Assembly (NCBI RefSeq): GCF_014284275.1
Contig: NZ_JACOFU010000008.1
Location: 62,001-126,000, forward strand
DNA from: Affinundibacterium amnicola
Lineage (GTDB): Bacteria; Pseudomonadota; Gammaproteobacteria; Burkholderiales; Burkholderiaceae_D
DNA: 64,000 nt
Reading direction: 5' to 3'
Below, one piece after another: positions 10,001 through 18,456 of the stretch (position 1 is its first letter; every line of letters begins with the position of its first letter). The notes beneath the pieces are model-generated. The model was given only the letters and a program-made list of their open reading frames with translations. It did no database searches and had not been told where the DNA came from. A program made the translations under genes and the position numbers.

Positions 10001-10494
10001 CCGCAGGTGATCATGTTTTGATCCAAACCACAGAAATTTTACGTGAAGCAGTGCGTGAGGCAGATACCATTATTCGTTGGGGTGGTGAAGAATTTTTGAT
10101 CGTGGTAAGACACGCAAATTATCTCGAAGCAGAGGTACTAGCAGAGCGGATTCGTACACGTATTGCTGAACACAGCTTCACCTTGGCGGATGGAAAAACT
10201 CTGCATCGCACTTGCTCAATCGGCCTCACTACCTACCCATTTATTCCAAGCGCAGTTGATCTGTTCACTTGGGAACAAGTCGTCGACATTGCCGACCAAT
10301 GCTTATACGCTGCCAAACATGGTGGCAGAAACGCCTGGATAGGATTGTTCTTGTTAGGAGATAACAAAACCATCACATCCGAACAACACTCAGGCTTGAA
10401 TGTCGAACAGCAAATCGCCCAAGGGCAAATTGTCGTCAAAACTTCACTCCCCGCAGACACCAAATTAGATTGGTCACACGGACGCGGAAAATAA
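7084..10494 (+). CDS. Periplasmic beta-propeller sensor with Y_Y_Y domain and cytosolic GGDEF diguanylate cyclase
   Basis: An 1136-residue membrane protein. A signal sequence ends near AFA (about residue 38). Many two-component-regulator propeller repeats of the type GxIWVGTxGGLxxxD fill about residues 75-760. A Y_Y_Y domain (about 770-845) precedes one membrane segment (about 852-876), a coiled coil and a GGDEF domain. The active site is GGEEF at 1000-1004, with an RxxD inhibitory site (READ) five residues earlier. The architecture is that of one-component sensors in which a periplasmic ligand controls c-di-GMP synthesis. GGAAGAC precedes the start. Residues about 43-58 are encoded by a 12-bp tandem repeat. 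Confidence 0.92.
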   Translation: MFGLAHVTQSNSPFLVRPLPRLLYSFLMCVLLSMNAFAFIDGPINAPINAPTDAPTNAQTKTAAPAPAHNWNNLADMVFRHFTMQQGLPQSSATVLAQDGEGFIWVGTQGGLARWDGYRFRSYLPAPNDPTSLPDNYVLSLFKDKQNRLWIGTNGGGVARYDAQTDSFVRIPIGANGSSHVTVNSIAGDSEGGLWFATRGGLDYFHPDTGAIQHYRHEPNNPNSLPSDFTRAVLVDQQGIIWVGTSKGLVKFDVVNQRFTRISLPIDDNKVQRIISLGSSKDGKLWIGSFDSGAFYLDTKDPAIAPLINRVMVKKPGTRDLVGGSENVHAIRQVADHEVWIGTYGKGILSVNIQTLESRWIKHEPTRQSSLADNAVWSIIQDQSGLIWIGSQRGMSLHDPSSHAFVSIYGGENRHHGLLGLDFFSVAGMSNGDVWVGSQNNGIGILEAGSNQFSSIHADDTKLQTALPQSAIFITYPTSDGQIFIGTDKGLYQTIGNTRAVKHLKLSPRNPVMRVATMLQLGDQLLIGGPEGLWQKDLKQSNLDQATQPAWATPIASKFVTDIQQAPDGRIWICTLQDGLYRYDPKNNELLNLAPNPNKKNNLAHRNVSSILFDSRGWLWVAMQGGGLDLLRTPNAKPPFAFEHFGKQQKLPNELVNKVLEDNQGNIWASTDEGFARINPKTMHIDPFVESDGVAITGYWSNSGGRTKDGELIFGGVGGLTVIRPELVKKYAYHPPVVVTNIQLGGKTIAANHAGFSGNKGKKLLVQADANSIVVEFASLDFSAPERNRYAYRLEGYDRNWVETDYTRRLAAYTNLPPGNYRLMLRGSNRNGEWSEGQLTLSIKVLPAWFQTWWAYSMYLLLLACLIFGVVRWRLWRLNKANKTLEQLVQERTRELEQSRKMLEEQSLTDHLTGLRNRRYLNLYIGEDIARVNRSYQALPHNEIHRAALNIDIIFMMVDIDHFKSVNDEFGHAAGDHVLIQTTEILREAVREADTIIRWGGEEFLIVVRHANYLEAEVLAERIRTRIAEHSFTLADGKTLHRTCSIGLTTYPFIPSAVDLFTWEQVVDIADQCLYAAKHGGRNAWIGLFLLGDNKTITSEQHSGLNVEQQIAQGQIVVKTSLPADTKLDWSHGRGK
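7210..7257. repeat. 12-bp tandem repeat inside the propeller-GGDEF gene
   Basis: Four 12-bp units (first two identical, CCAATTAATGCT; the next two diverged) encode PINA-PINA-PTDA-PTNA just after the predicted signal peptide. Multiples of 12 bp keep the frame, so copy number could vary without harming the protein. Confidence 0.85.
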
Positions 10495-10757
10495 TTCACG
10501 TGTCAAACGCCCTGGGAACTTCTGCGCACCAATTGCGCTGTAAGCAGGTAAAATAAGCCGCTTGCTGATGGGTGCCGCGCATATGGTAGGTTTTTATTGC
10601 CTTTAACGTGGGCACAACTTGGCATACAAAAAAGAAAATACAGACAAGAAAACCAAACACTTGTTGGAACTTATTAGCACTTTTGAGCACTTATCAGCGT
10701 TTAAATCGACGTCTGATCAATGAACATCCGATTTGTAGAAAAACCATTAGGAGAATC

Positions 10758-12407
10758 ATGAAAAACATTTTGTTACCAAGCGCAATCGCACTAAGTTTTG
10801 CAATGGCCTTTCCCGTACAGACTGCCAATGCTGCAGCGACGACCAATAAAACCAGCGCGGCAAAAGCCCACAACGCAAAAGTAGAAGAAGCACCATTGCG
10901 CGCACACTTGGCGCTGTTGTCATCCGATAGTTTTGAAGGACGTGGCACCGGCCAGCGCGGTGGTGATTTGACCGTGCAATACTTAGAAAGCCAATCAATG
11001 GCTTTGGGTTTAAAGCCTGGCAATGGCAACAGCTATCGCCAATTAGTTAAAATCGCTGGCGTCAAAGCGCAGCCACAACAAAGCTCTGTTCAACTACTCG
11101 CTGGCGGCAAAGCATTAGCGATTGAATTTGGTAAAGATTGGGTATGGGCACCAGGTGATGCCAAGCCAGAACATCAGTTTGATACCGAACTTGTGTTCGT
11201 CGGCTATGGTATTTCTGCGCCAGAAGAAAAATGGGATGACTACAAAGGCCAAGACGTCAAAGGCAAAATTTTGATCATGATGGTCAACGATCCACAACCA
11301 ACAGCAGAAGACAGCAAACGTTTCGGCGGCAAAGCACTGACTTACTATGGTCGCTGGACGTATAAATACGAAGAAGCCATGCGTCGCGGTGCTGCCGGTG
11401 TTTTACTGATTCACACTGACGCATCTGCAAGTTACGGCTGGTCCGTCGTCCAAAATGGCGGAACCGCAGAAAAATTCCAGTTACAAGGCGCAGCCTTAGG
11501 CACCAGCATTCAAGGTTGGATCAGCAATGAAACGGCGCAACAATTATTCGCTGGTGCTGGTCAAGATTTAGAAAAAATGCGCGCAGCCGCAGAACGTAGC
11601 GATTTCAAACCAGTGACTTTAGCCGCCAAATTAACAGGCACCGCAAAAGCCGATATTCGTACGGTGGATCAATACAATGTTGCCGCAGTGGTTCCAGGTA
11701 CCGATCCTAAATTAAAAGACGAAGTGATTATTTACAGCGCGCACTGGGATCACTTAGGCAAACAAGGCAACAGCGGTGACACTATCTACAACGGTGCAGT
11801 CGACAATGCATCGGGCACTGCTGGTTTATTAGCCATGGCGAAAGCCGCAATGCAATCGCCTGCTAAACGTAGCCAAATGTTCTTATGGGTCGCAGCAGAA
11901 GAACAAGGTTTATTGGGCAGTGCATTGTATGCAGCACAGCCGCTGTGGCCTTTGGATAAAACCGCCGCTAACCTCAACTTAGACAGCTTGAACTTTATTG
12001 GCATTACGCGCGACATCAGCACACGTGGTAGCGAACGCACTGAACTCGGAGCCATCGCAGAAAAAGTCGCCAAGTCCATGCAATTAAGCATCACACCGAG
12101 CGAGCCAGATTTAGCTGGCGGCTATTTCCGCAGCGACCATTTCAGTTTCGCTAAAGCGGGCGTACCAGCGTTTTCTATCGGTGGCGGCAAGGACTACATC
12201 AAAGATCCTGAAGGCGCGAAAGAAAAAGCCAAAGCCTATAGCAAACGCTACCATCAAGCTGCCGATGAATACGATCCAAGCTGGGATTTGTCAGGCATGG
12301 TACAGCAAGCACAATTCACCTTGAACTTAGGTCGTGCGGTTGGAGATGCCGCCAAAATGCCAGCATGGAAAGCCGGCGATCCTCTAGGTAAAGTACGCGC
12401 GAAATAA
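10758..12407 (+). CDS. Secreted M28-family zinc aminopeptidase
   Basis: Start taken at ATG 10758, which has AGGAG at good distance and begins a clear signal peptide (MKNILLPSAIALSFAMAF, cleaved near ANA); upstream in-frame codons lack these. The product is 549 residues. A PA-type insert lies in the first half, followed by an M28 peptidase domain with the zinc-site pattern SAHWDH, GAVDNASG, AAEEQG, NLD and SDHFSF in order. It should remove N-terminal residues from peptides in the periplasm or outside the cell. It is transcribed alone and followed by a strong terminator. Confidence 0.9.
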   Translation: MKNILLPSAIALSFAMAFPVQTANAAATTNKTSAAKAHNAKVEEAPLRAHLALLSSDSFEGRGTGQRGGDLTVQYLESQSMALGLKPGNGNSYRQLVKIAGVKAQPQQSSVQLLAGGKALAIEFGKDWVWAPGDAKPEHQFDTELVFVGYGISAPEEKWDDYKGQDVKGKILIMMVNDPQPTAEDSKRFGGKALTYYGRWTYKYEEAMRRGAAGVLLIHTDASASYGWSVVQNGGTAEKFQLQGAALGTSIQGWISNETAQQLFAGAGQDLEKMRAAAERSDFKPVTLAAKLTGTAKADIRTVDQYNVAAVVPGTDPKLKDEVIIYSAHWDHLGKQGNSGDTIYNGAVDNASGTAGLLAMAKAAMQSPAKRSQMFLWVAAEEQGLLGSALYAAQPLWPLDKTAANLNLDSLNFIGITRDISTRGSERTELGAIAEKVAKSMQLSITPSEPDLAGGYFRSDHFSFAKAGVPAFSIGGGKDYIKDPEGAKEKAKAYSKRYHQAADEYDPSWDLSGMVQQAQFTLNLGRAVGDAAKMPAWKAGDPLGKVRAK

Positions 12408-12422
12408 TTCAAGGCGTGAACG

Positions 12423-12460
12423 ATAGAGCATGAGACTTCGCGGTCTCGTGCTCTATTTTT
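12423..12460 (+). terminator. Rho-independent terminator of the M28 peptidase gene
   Basis: A 14-bp stem (12423-12436 with 12443-12456, one G-T wobble) has a 6-nt loop TTCGCG and is followed at once by a T run. It starts 16 bp after the stop codon. Confidence 0.92.
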
Positions 12461-12505
12461 ATCCATCAACCATCATCAACATCTGCAAAAAAAGCAGAAA
12501 GTATC

Positions 12506-12919
12506 ATGTCAACAAGCAGCCCTCGTCCTAGCGAACGTGTACTTTTACAACGCGTCAGAAACCAATTAATCGACTACCTTGAAATCGCGGCCTCCTTCGA
12601 AGCGCAGCGCGATTTTCAAACCCAAGCACCAGAAACTCACGTCGCCACCGAGGTACTAGAACAATGGGCAGACTGGGTCAGCCCGAATTGGCAAGAAGAA
12701 TTGAAAACGCCCACGTTTTCAGAACAAGAAAGAAACGCGATTACACAGTTTCAAAGCATTTGGGAAAACACCCACAACACACTGGTGCGGCCACTACCGG
12801 CACTAGACTACATACAACTAGCACCAGCTTGGCAGCAATTACGCGCGGCTGCAGAAGATTGTTTGCGCGTGTTTATGTTGCGTGGGAAGTTGTCGGATGT
12901 TGAGGAAGTTATCGGGTAG
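12506..12919 (+). CDS. Hypothetical protein, 137 aa
   Basis: A small soluble, mostly helical protein, rich in Glu, Gln and Trp, with no signal peptide or membrane segment. AGAAAG precedes the ATG. I do not recognise the family. It lies just after the terminator of the M28 gene and before the toxin-antitoxin pair, on the same strand as both. The codon pattern looks native and the frame is clean, so it is probably a real gene of unknown function. Confidence 0.6.
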   Translation: MSTSSPRPSERVLLQRVRNQLIDYLEIAASFEAQRDFQTQAPETHVATEVLEQWADWVSPNWQEELKTPTFSEQERNAITQFQSIWENTHNTLVRPLPALDYIQLAPAWQQLRAAAEDCLRVFMLRGKLSDVEEVIG

Positions 12920-13051
12920 GTTGACGCTGAGCTTGCGAAGCCCAACGCGGTTCAAATCGAAAATTCTCTGGGGTTTTATGATTTTCAAATTGAAGTCTAT
13001 CAAGACCCAACTTCATCTCCTCCAAGCATAATTTGACAAGCACCAAAATCT

Positions 13052-13081
13052 TTGACAGACTAGTTACCTGACTAGTTAAAT
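13052..13081 (+). promoter_or_regulatory. Promoter and operator of the phd/PIN toxin-antitoxin operon
   Basis: A perfect -35 hexamer TTGACA (13052-13057) is followed 18 bp later by TTAAAT (13076-13081, 4 of 6 matches to the -10 consensus). Between them GACTAGTTA occurs twice (13058-13066 and 13070-13078), 12 bp apart, each containing the palindrome ACTAGT. Phd/YefM antitoxins bind such short repeats to repress their own operon. The assignment is by position and pattern. Confidence 0.6.
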
Positions 13082-13083
13082 AA

Positions 13084-13353
13084 ATGGTGAAAATCATGCA
13101 CACATGGGCCGTACAAGATGCTAAAGCCAAATTTAGCGAATTTTTAGATGCCTGTCTCACGGAAGGGCCGCAAATGGTAACCAAGCGTGGGGCGGAAGCT
13201 GCGGTCTTGGTGCCGGTGCAAGAATGGCGTCGCTTACAATCCGCAGCCCGACCATCGCTGAAACAGCTTTTGCTATCAGATTCCGCACGTGGCGAACTCA
13301 ATGTTCCAGTTCGTGGAAAAGCCAAACGGCGTACCCTTGACTTGATGCGCTAA
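13084..13353 (+). CDS. Type II antitoxin, Phd/YefM family
   Basis: An 89-residue protein. The N-terminal half is a Phd/YefM DNA-binding fold (WAVQDAKAKFSEFLDACL, then GPQMVTKRGAEAAVLVPVQEW). The C-terminal tail is basic (VRGKAKRRTLDLMR) and would wrap the toxin. A second possible start is the ATG at 13096 (MHTWAVQ), which begins exactly at the conserved domain. It is followed 5 bp later by the PIN-domain toxin gene, the normal antitoxin-first order. It should neutralise the toxin and repress the operon through the repeats upstream. Confidence 0.9.
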   Translation: MVKIMHTWAVQDAKAKFSEFLDACLTEGPQMVTKRGAEAAVLVPVQEWRRLQSAARPSLKQLLLSDSARGELNVPVRGKAKRRTLDLMR

Positions 13354-13358
13354 CGATC

Positions 13359-13772
13359 ATGTACTTATTGGATACCAATGTCGTTTCCGAATTACGCAAA
13401 CCGCGACCGCACGGTGCCGTTGTCGCTTGGCTAGAGTCGGTAGATGAAGCGAAACTTTTTTTATCTGCGGTAACGATAGGCGAAATTCAAGCTGGCATCG
13501 AATTAACCCGAGAACAAGATCCCGACAAAGCCGCAGAAATACAAACATGGTTAGAGCTCTTGGCCGCTGCTTATAACGTCTTACCGATGGATGGCTTTGC
13601 ATTTCGAGACTGGGCGCAACTCATGCACAGAAAGTCTGACACCCTATACGAAGACGCCATGATTGCAGCGACTGCACGCGTGAATAATTTGATTGTGGTA
13701 ACGAGAAATGTGGCAGATTTTAAATCGCTTGGTGTTGAGGTTTTTAATCCGTTTGCTAAGGCTGGTCGTTAA
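13359..13772 (+). CDS. Type II toxin, VapC-like PIN-domain ribonuclease
   Basis: A 137-residue PIN domain. The acidic active-site residues are visible: D5 (LLDTN), E42 (GEIQAG), D99 (YEDAMIAATA) and D120 (TRNVADF). VapC toxins are magnesium-dependent RNases that cleave tRNA or rRNA and are held inactive by the antitoxin. The gene starts 5 bp after the Phd-type antitoxin gene. The pairing of Phd/YefM antitoxin with PIN toxin is common. All catalytic acids are present, so the toxin is probably functional. Confidence 0.92.
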   Translation: MYLLDTNVVSELRKPRPHGAVVAWLESVDEAKLFLSAVTIGEIQAGIELTREQDPDKAAEIQTWLELLAAAYNVLPMDGFAFRDWAQLMHRKSDTLYEDAMIAATARVNNLIVVTRNVADFKSLGVEVFNPFAKAGR

Positions 13773-13906
13773 GTGCGACATGAGATCCGCTGCGTCCGCA
13801 TGCTTCGGCTACAATTTAAGAGAAAAAATATTTTTGAGATTTGTGAATTTCAAAATGTTCACGTCACAACCCAACCTCATTTTCCCACTCATCACAACTA
13901 CTACTC

Positions 13907-15319
13907 TTACATTGGCTGTTTCCAATGTGAGGTTACATAACGATAACGAGAATCTTCTGTTTTTGGAGCTACATAATACGAATCATCAATCTTGAAATCA
14001 GCTACCAGCATATCCCTGAATCCCCCCAAACGCTCAATACAAGTGAGTTCGTTCGTTACGTCTTTAAAGATGGTGGAAAAAGCTTTATGTTGTTTAGACT
14101 TCATAAACTCTGGTGTACTCAACGCAAAATCTTTGTCAGGCAGTGCCGGTATCCCAGCCAATGCGGTTACCGAATTTATCGACTTTATTAGAAAGCTACC
14201 TTGAATACCTTGCGCTGACCGCACGCCATACTGGCGTTTGATATCTCCCGAGATTTTATCTAAGTCACTGAGTAACTTTGTAACCCTTCTGTTCCCCGAC
14301 GCTATGCCACACTCGTCATATGCGATATGAATTTCTCGAATTACCTCTCTTGCGACAACGAAGGGAGCTTCACTTTTTACTTCCAATGCGGAACGTATAA
14401 TATTCTTTGGACTCCCTGATTCAGAAGCTAACCAGGCTGAAATAATAGGCAAATCTATTGAGAGCGTTGAGCATCTACCGTGATCAATTATTTCAGAAGT
14501 AGTACTACCTAGCTTTCGAGATAGGTTTTGTATAATTTTGGCTGTGTAGTCATGCCCAAAAGATCCTGTCTTTCTCATCCAATGAAGTTGATATGCGTGC
14601 CTTATAGGATGGATAAAGGAATCAGCTTTAAAATGTTTTGCAACGATGCTGTAGTAGATTGACTTATAAGCTAGCCAATTTAAGGAGGCAATAAACATTT
14701 CTAAGGCTTTAGTCATTCCGCCCATGCCCCCAGACTTGCTTTGTCTATCGTCAAGAAATTCTTCTTCAGTAAATTCATATCCAGAAGAGCTTACAAGCTT
14801 AACATCTGTGGACCAAAAACCTCGAGTAGCACTAATATCTGAAAGCTCGTTGAATATTGATGCACTTAGCTCACTGTATTTTTCATATTCGGGTGTATTA
14901 GGTTCACCTAACATTTTCATTGTTAGATAGTAAACACTGGATCTGTTATCCCAGGTACATATCATATTTAACTTAAGAAGTTCTATTAGACTTTTGAAGT
15001 CCTCATCAACAAACGCTCCACCCCGTATCTCAGGTTGGAGCGATCGAGCCTGATTTCTCGCCAGAGCATCTAGCTCATTCAAATCAAAGTCATCTTCGGA
15101 TAAGAATCGAATGAAATCGAATTTTGAAGCACGCGATTGTTTAAATTGAGGCTTATAGTTATCAACACAAATTAATTCATCATAGAACAGGATGGCTTGA
15201 ACAAGATTTTCAAAGGCAACCAAATCCCCATTAATAGTGTCGGGGTTCTTAACGACAATATCACCTAGCGCCCGTTCAACAGCAGTAAGTGATGCATTAT
15301 CAATTAAAGCGTATGACAT
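13907..15319 (-). CDS. Orphan hypothetical protein, 470 aa, low G+C
   Basis: I do not recognise this protein. It is soluble, helical and acidic in the N-terminal third (FLSEDDFDLNELDALARN), with no signal peptide or obvious catalytic motif. GGTGA lies about six bases before the ATG. Its base composition is clearly more A+T-rich than its neighbours (about one third G+C in a sampled line near 14600), and it sits next to the toxin-antitoxin pair between native operons. That suggests horizontal acquisition. A defence or mobile-element role is possible but nothing in the sequence shows it. Confidence 0.7.
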   Translation of the reverse strand: MSYALIDNASLTAVERALGDIVVKNPDTINGDLVAFENLVQAILFYDELICVDNYKPQFKQSRASKFDFIRFLSEDDFDLNELDALARNQARSLQPEIRGGAFVDEDFKSLIELLKLNMICTWDNRSSVYYLTMKMLGEPNTPEYEKYSELSASIFNELSDISATRGFWSTDVKLVSSSGYEFTEEEFLDDRQSKSGGMGGMTKALEMFIASLNWLAYKSIYYSIVAKHFKADSFIHPIRHAYQLHWMRKTGSFGHDYTAKIIQNLSRKLGSTTSEIIDHGRCSTLSIDLPIISAWLASESGSPKNIIRSALEVKSEAPFVVAREVIREIHIAYDECGIASGNRRVTKLLSDLDKISGDIKRQYGVRSAQGIQGSFLIKSINSVTALAGIPALPDKDFALSTPEFMKSKQHKAFSTIFKDVTNELTCIERLGGFRDMLVADFKIDDSYYVAPKTEDSRYRYVTSHWKQPM

Positions 15320-15551
15320 ATATATTCACCGATTTCTATAAAGATGTCTCAAGATATAATCTAAAAAATGCAAAGATAACCGACCGCAAAGAAGATGACA
15401 ATTTGTATCATCCCCGTGGCAATTTACATAGCATCTAACTATTTCAAACGTAAATTAAACTTTATCAAACCGATCAAAAAGATATTCTTCGCCAACAATT
15501 CATCAATTAACCCAATAAATCCGAGATACAAAACTAGGCAAACAAACCCAT

Positions 15552-16991
15552 TCATCCCAAACTCAACCGCAACCTAACCCGCACCCCACCCTCAAGCAAA
15601 TTCTCTAAGTTCACCTCACCACCATGCAAGCTAATCACCTCACGCACAAACGGCAATCCCAGCCCGGTGCTCTTCGCTGCATCAGCTCTAGGTAGTGAAT
15701 AAAAGCGTTCAAAGATTTTATCAATGGCATAGTCGGGAATGCCACTGCCTTGATTGTCTATCAATAATATTAGCTGCTCGTTTTCAATTTGTTGATGTAG
15801 ACGGATTTCAGCGCCATGTGGGCTAAAGGCGATCGCGTTGTCGATGAGATTACCGATTGCTTGGCGTAATAAGAGTGGGTCGCCTTGTATGGTTTGCGCT
15901 TGTACGTCAAATTGGATGCGTAGATTTTTTCGGGCGATAGCATCGCTGAAATCGATTAGCACTTGGTCGAGCAAATCGACAATGTTGATGCTGCTAACTT
16001 GGCTTAGCCGCTGTTGCTTTTCGACTTTAATCAATTCTAAAAGTTTGTCGATCAATTGTTTTTGGCGCTGGTTTTGCTCAATGATATTGTTGAGAAACTT
16101 GCTGCGTTCGGCTGCTGGTGGATCTTCGCTGAGTAATTCTGCCGAGCCTTGAATGGCGGCGATTGGGCTTTTAAGTTCGTGCGCTAAAGTATGCATTAAG
16201 GTTTCTACATACTGCTTGCCTTCTAATTTGTGTCGCATGCTTTCTAGTGCGCGACCTAGTTCGCCGATTTCGTTATTGCCTAATTTCGGCAGACTGACTT
16301 TGTCGTCGCGTTCTACGGCTTGCGCATAATTGCGCAGTTGCTGTAGCGAGCGATTGAGCCACCATGAAAATCCTATGCCGATAATCAAAGAAGCGAGCAA
16401 GATCCAAAAGCTGCGTTGTAAGATTTTTTGCTGACTGCGTTCGATGAACGGACCGATAGTGGAAGTCGCTTTGGCGACAGTTAAAACGCCGATGATTTTT
16501 CTAGCTTGCCCTGTTTGATTATTGTCTAAAATTGGTGCCGCGACATGCATGACGGAACTGTTTTCATCATTCGGATCGGTGCGCGTGCTACGTGCGCCGT
16601 ATTGGCCGCGTAAGGTGAGATATACATCGTTCCAACGCGCATAACTTTTACCGACATCTTTTTGTTCGGTATCAAAAATCACGATCCCTTTTGCATCGGT
16701 GATATAGATGCGGTAATCGAGAGTCGCTTTGCGCACGCCGCTGATTTCGACATCGACACTACGGTCTGCATAATTTTGCATACGCTGTAGCAATGCCAGA
16801 TGTTGAATGTCACCATTCTTCACGTCTTCTGCTACCAGCTGCGCGAGTAATTGCGCAGTATCGACCAGAGTGTCTTCTAAAGTGGCGCGCACGCCAGGAC
16901 GAACTTCGGCAACAAAGACATTCAACACAAACCAGGCGGCCAAGCCCAGAATCAGAAAGTAACTGAGTAAAATTCGTAGGCCGATTTTCAT
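15552..16991 (-). CDS. creC: CreC-type sensor histidine kinase
   Basis: A 479-residue inner-membrane kinase. Membrane segments lie at about residues 7-27 and 196-212 and enclose a periplasmic sensor domain. A HAMP region (about 212-258) leads to the phosphoacceptor HELKSP with H271. The ATP-binding part shows the N box (NLIDNAI) and the G boxes (DNQGSGIP, STGLGLPFV). The periplasmic segment with DYRIYITDAKGIVIFD and the pairing with a CreB-like regulator identify it as CreC, which in Escherichia coli responds to carbon metabolism. It starts 3 bp after creB. No creA or creD is seen beside it. Confidence 0.87.
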   Translation of the reverse strand: MKIGLRILLSYFLILGLAAWFVLNVFVAEVRPGVRATLEDTLVDTAQLLAQLVAEDVKNGDIQHLALLQRMQNYADRSVDVEISGVRKATLDYRIYITDAKGIVIFDTEQKDVGKSYARWNDVYLTLRGQYGARSTRTDPNDENSSVMHVAAPILDNNQTGQARKIIGVLTVAKATSTIGPFIERSQQKILQRSFWILLASLIIGIGFSWWLNRSLQQLRNYAQAVERDDKVSLPKLGNNEIGELGRALESMRHKLEGKQYVETLMHTLAHELKSPIAAIQGSAELLSEDPPAAERSKFLNNIIEQNQRQKQLIDKLLELIKVEKQQRLSQVSSINIVDLLDQVLIDFSDAIARKNLRIQFDVQAQTIQGDPLLLRQAIGNLIDNAIAFSPHGAEIRLHQQIENEQLILLIDNQGSGIPDYAIDKIFERFYSLPRADAAKSTGLGLPFVREVISLHGGEVNLENLLEGGVRVRLRLSLG

Positions 16992-16994
16992 AAT

Positions 16995-17690
16995 CTAGGC
17001 TAATGCGATGCTGTATCCCATACCGCGATGGGTTTGGATAGGATCGTCTTGATCGTTAATCAATTTGAGTTTGGCACGTATGGATTTAATGTGGGTGTCG
17101 ACAGTTCTATCCATGGTGTTCGCGGCATGGGTCCACACCAAATCCATTAATTGCGCACGCGAGAATAAAAAGTTCGGTCGCTCTATTAAAGTCTTGAGCA
17201 AGAGATATTCGTAACGCGTTAAGGTTAAGCATTCGCCAAAATAGAAAATCCGTGCTTCATCAGCGCGTAGTTCAAAACGCTCGGGCACCTGATCAAGCGG
17301 CGTTTCTGCCGCAACCGGCAATAACTGACGACGCAAAATTGCACGCACGCGCGCGACTAATTCGCGCGGTGAAAATGGCTTGGTGACGTAATCATCCGCG
17401 CCAATCTCCAAGCCGACGATGCGATCAATTTCATCACCACGGGCGGTCAAAAAAATCACCGGTGTCTGACAAAACTGGCGTAAGCGTCGGCAGACTTCAA
17501 AACCATTCAGATCAGGCAAACCCACATCCAAGACGATCAAAGCAATCTTGCTCTGATCGCTTTGCAGCATATCCAGCGCGGCTTGTCCCAAGTTCACGTG
17601 AACAGGAGTGAAACCATCTGTCGCTAGCGCGTAACACAAATTTTGCGCAATCGCGACTTCATCTTCGACAATCAAAATAGTTTGCGACAT
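16995..17690 (-). CDS. creB: CreB-type OmpR-family response regulator
   Basis: A 231-residue regulator. The receiver domain carries the acidic pair E10-D9 region (VEDE), phosphoacceptor D55 (VLDVGLPD) and K in KPFSPREL. The winged-helix DNA-binding domain ends in MDRTVDTHIKSIRAKL and then THRGMGYS, a strongly CreB-like ending. It would activate target promoters when phosphorylated by CreC. It is first in the operon, with creC 3 bp downstream. No CreB tag repeats were identified in front of it. Confidence 0.9.
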   Translation of the reverse strand: MSQTILIVEDEVAIAQNLCYALATDGFTPVHVNLGQAALDMLQSDQSKIALIVLDVGLPDLNGFEVCRRLRQFCQTPVIFLTARGDEIDRIVGLEIGADDYVTKPFSPRELVARVRAILRRQLLPVAAETPLDQVPERFELRADEARIFYFGECLTLTRYEYLLLKTLIERPNFLFSRAQLMDLVWTHAANTMDRTVDTHIKSIRAKLKLINDQDDPIQTHRGMGYSIALA

Positions 17691-17826
17691 AATTCGAGGT
17701 AGACTTTATTCAATAGAGATTTAAGATAGGAATGGTAGCAGATGCGCAAGCAATGGATGCACGCAAGTCTTCGCCAAATTTAACTCTTTGATGATTTCCG
17801 ATCAACGCTGTTCACAAAGGCCAAGT

Positions 17827-18456
17827 ATGTCACAACTCGTTCGTGTTGCCATCGGTGAAAATTTTCCTGAAATTCAATGGCCGGCTTGTTGCCCAGAATG
17901 TGGTACCACCAAGTCGCTTATTCGTAACACGAGTCGATTAGGTAAAGTGAAATCGATACGTCCGAACTTGCAAGGCGGGCTCACGATGAAAAGCGAAATC
18001 ATGTATCTGAATTACTGGATTTGTCCGCAGCATGCAGCCGAGACGCGCTGGGCAAATCGCTTACTAGAAAAAAGTCCAGTCATGCATTTGATCCGTTTTA
18101 TTTTTTATATCGGTGTGATTTTCGCTGTCGGGCTGTTACTCGGGCCGCGTCGACTCGAAACTTTCCCCGATTTAGGACCACTGTTAGTGCTGCCACTGAT
18201 TGGCATACTTGGTGTTGCCAGTTTGATCTGGGCAAGAATCGCGACTAGCTTGTGGCCGATACGGTTCGATCCTGATCAGGATGTAATCGAAATCCAATTT
18301 CGACAAGCGCCTTACGCAACCCGTTTTCGCGTGATGAACCGCGAAGCAACCAGCGCACAGAATACGGAAGAAACGCCGTGGTACAAACGTGCGCTGTTGT
18401 GGAAAGTGATTGTGATTGTGTTGTTCTTGATGTTCATGGCACGCTTGATGAAATAG
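17827..18456 (+). CDS. Hypothetical membrane protein with a CPxCG zinc-ribbon-like start
   Basis: Start chosen at ATG 17827, which has AAAGG six bases upstream; an in-frame ATG 13 codons earlier has none. The product is 209 residues. The N-terminal cytosolic part has CCPECG and later a Cys-Pro-Gln-His pair (WICPQH), which could bind one metal ion. Three hydrophobic segments follow (starting near HLIRFIFYIGVIFAV, PLLVLPLIGILGVAS, and at the C-terminus WKVIVIVLFLMFMA). The family is not recognised. It ends directly against the stop of the convergent serine hydrolase gene. Confidence 0.65.
   Translation: MSQLVRVAIGENFPEIQWPACCPECGTTKSLIRNTSRLGKVKSIRPNLQGGLTMKSEIMYLNYWICPQHAAETRWANRLLEKSPVMHLIRFIFYIGVIFAVGLLLGPRRLETFPDLGPLLVLPLIGILGVASLIWARIATSLWPIRFDPDQDVIEIQFRQAPYATRFRVMNREATSAQNTEETPWYKRALLWKVIVIVLFLMFMARLMK

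Noticed and set aside
10608..10757. Upstream 50-codon extension of the M28 peptidase
   Set aside because: The ATG at 10758 has AGGAG and starts a signal peptide; the extension would hide it.
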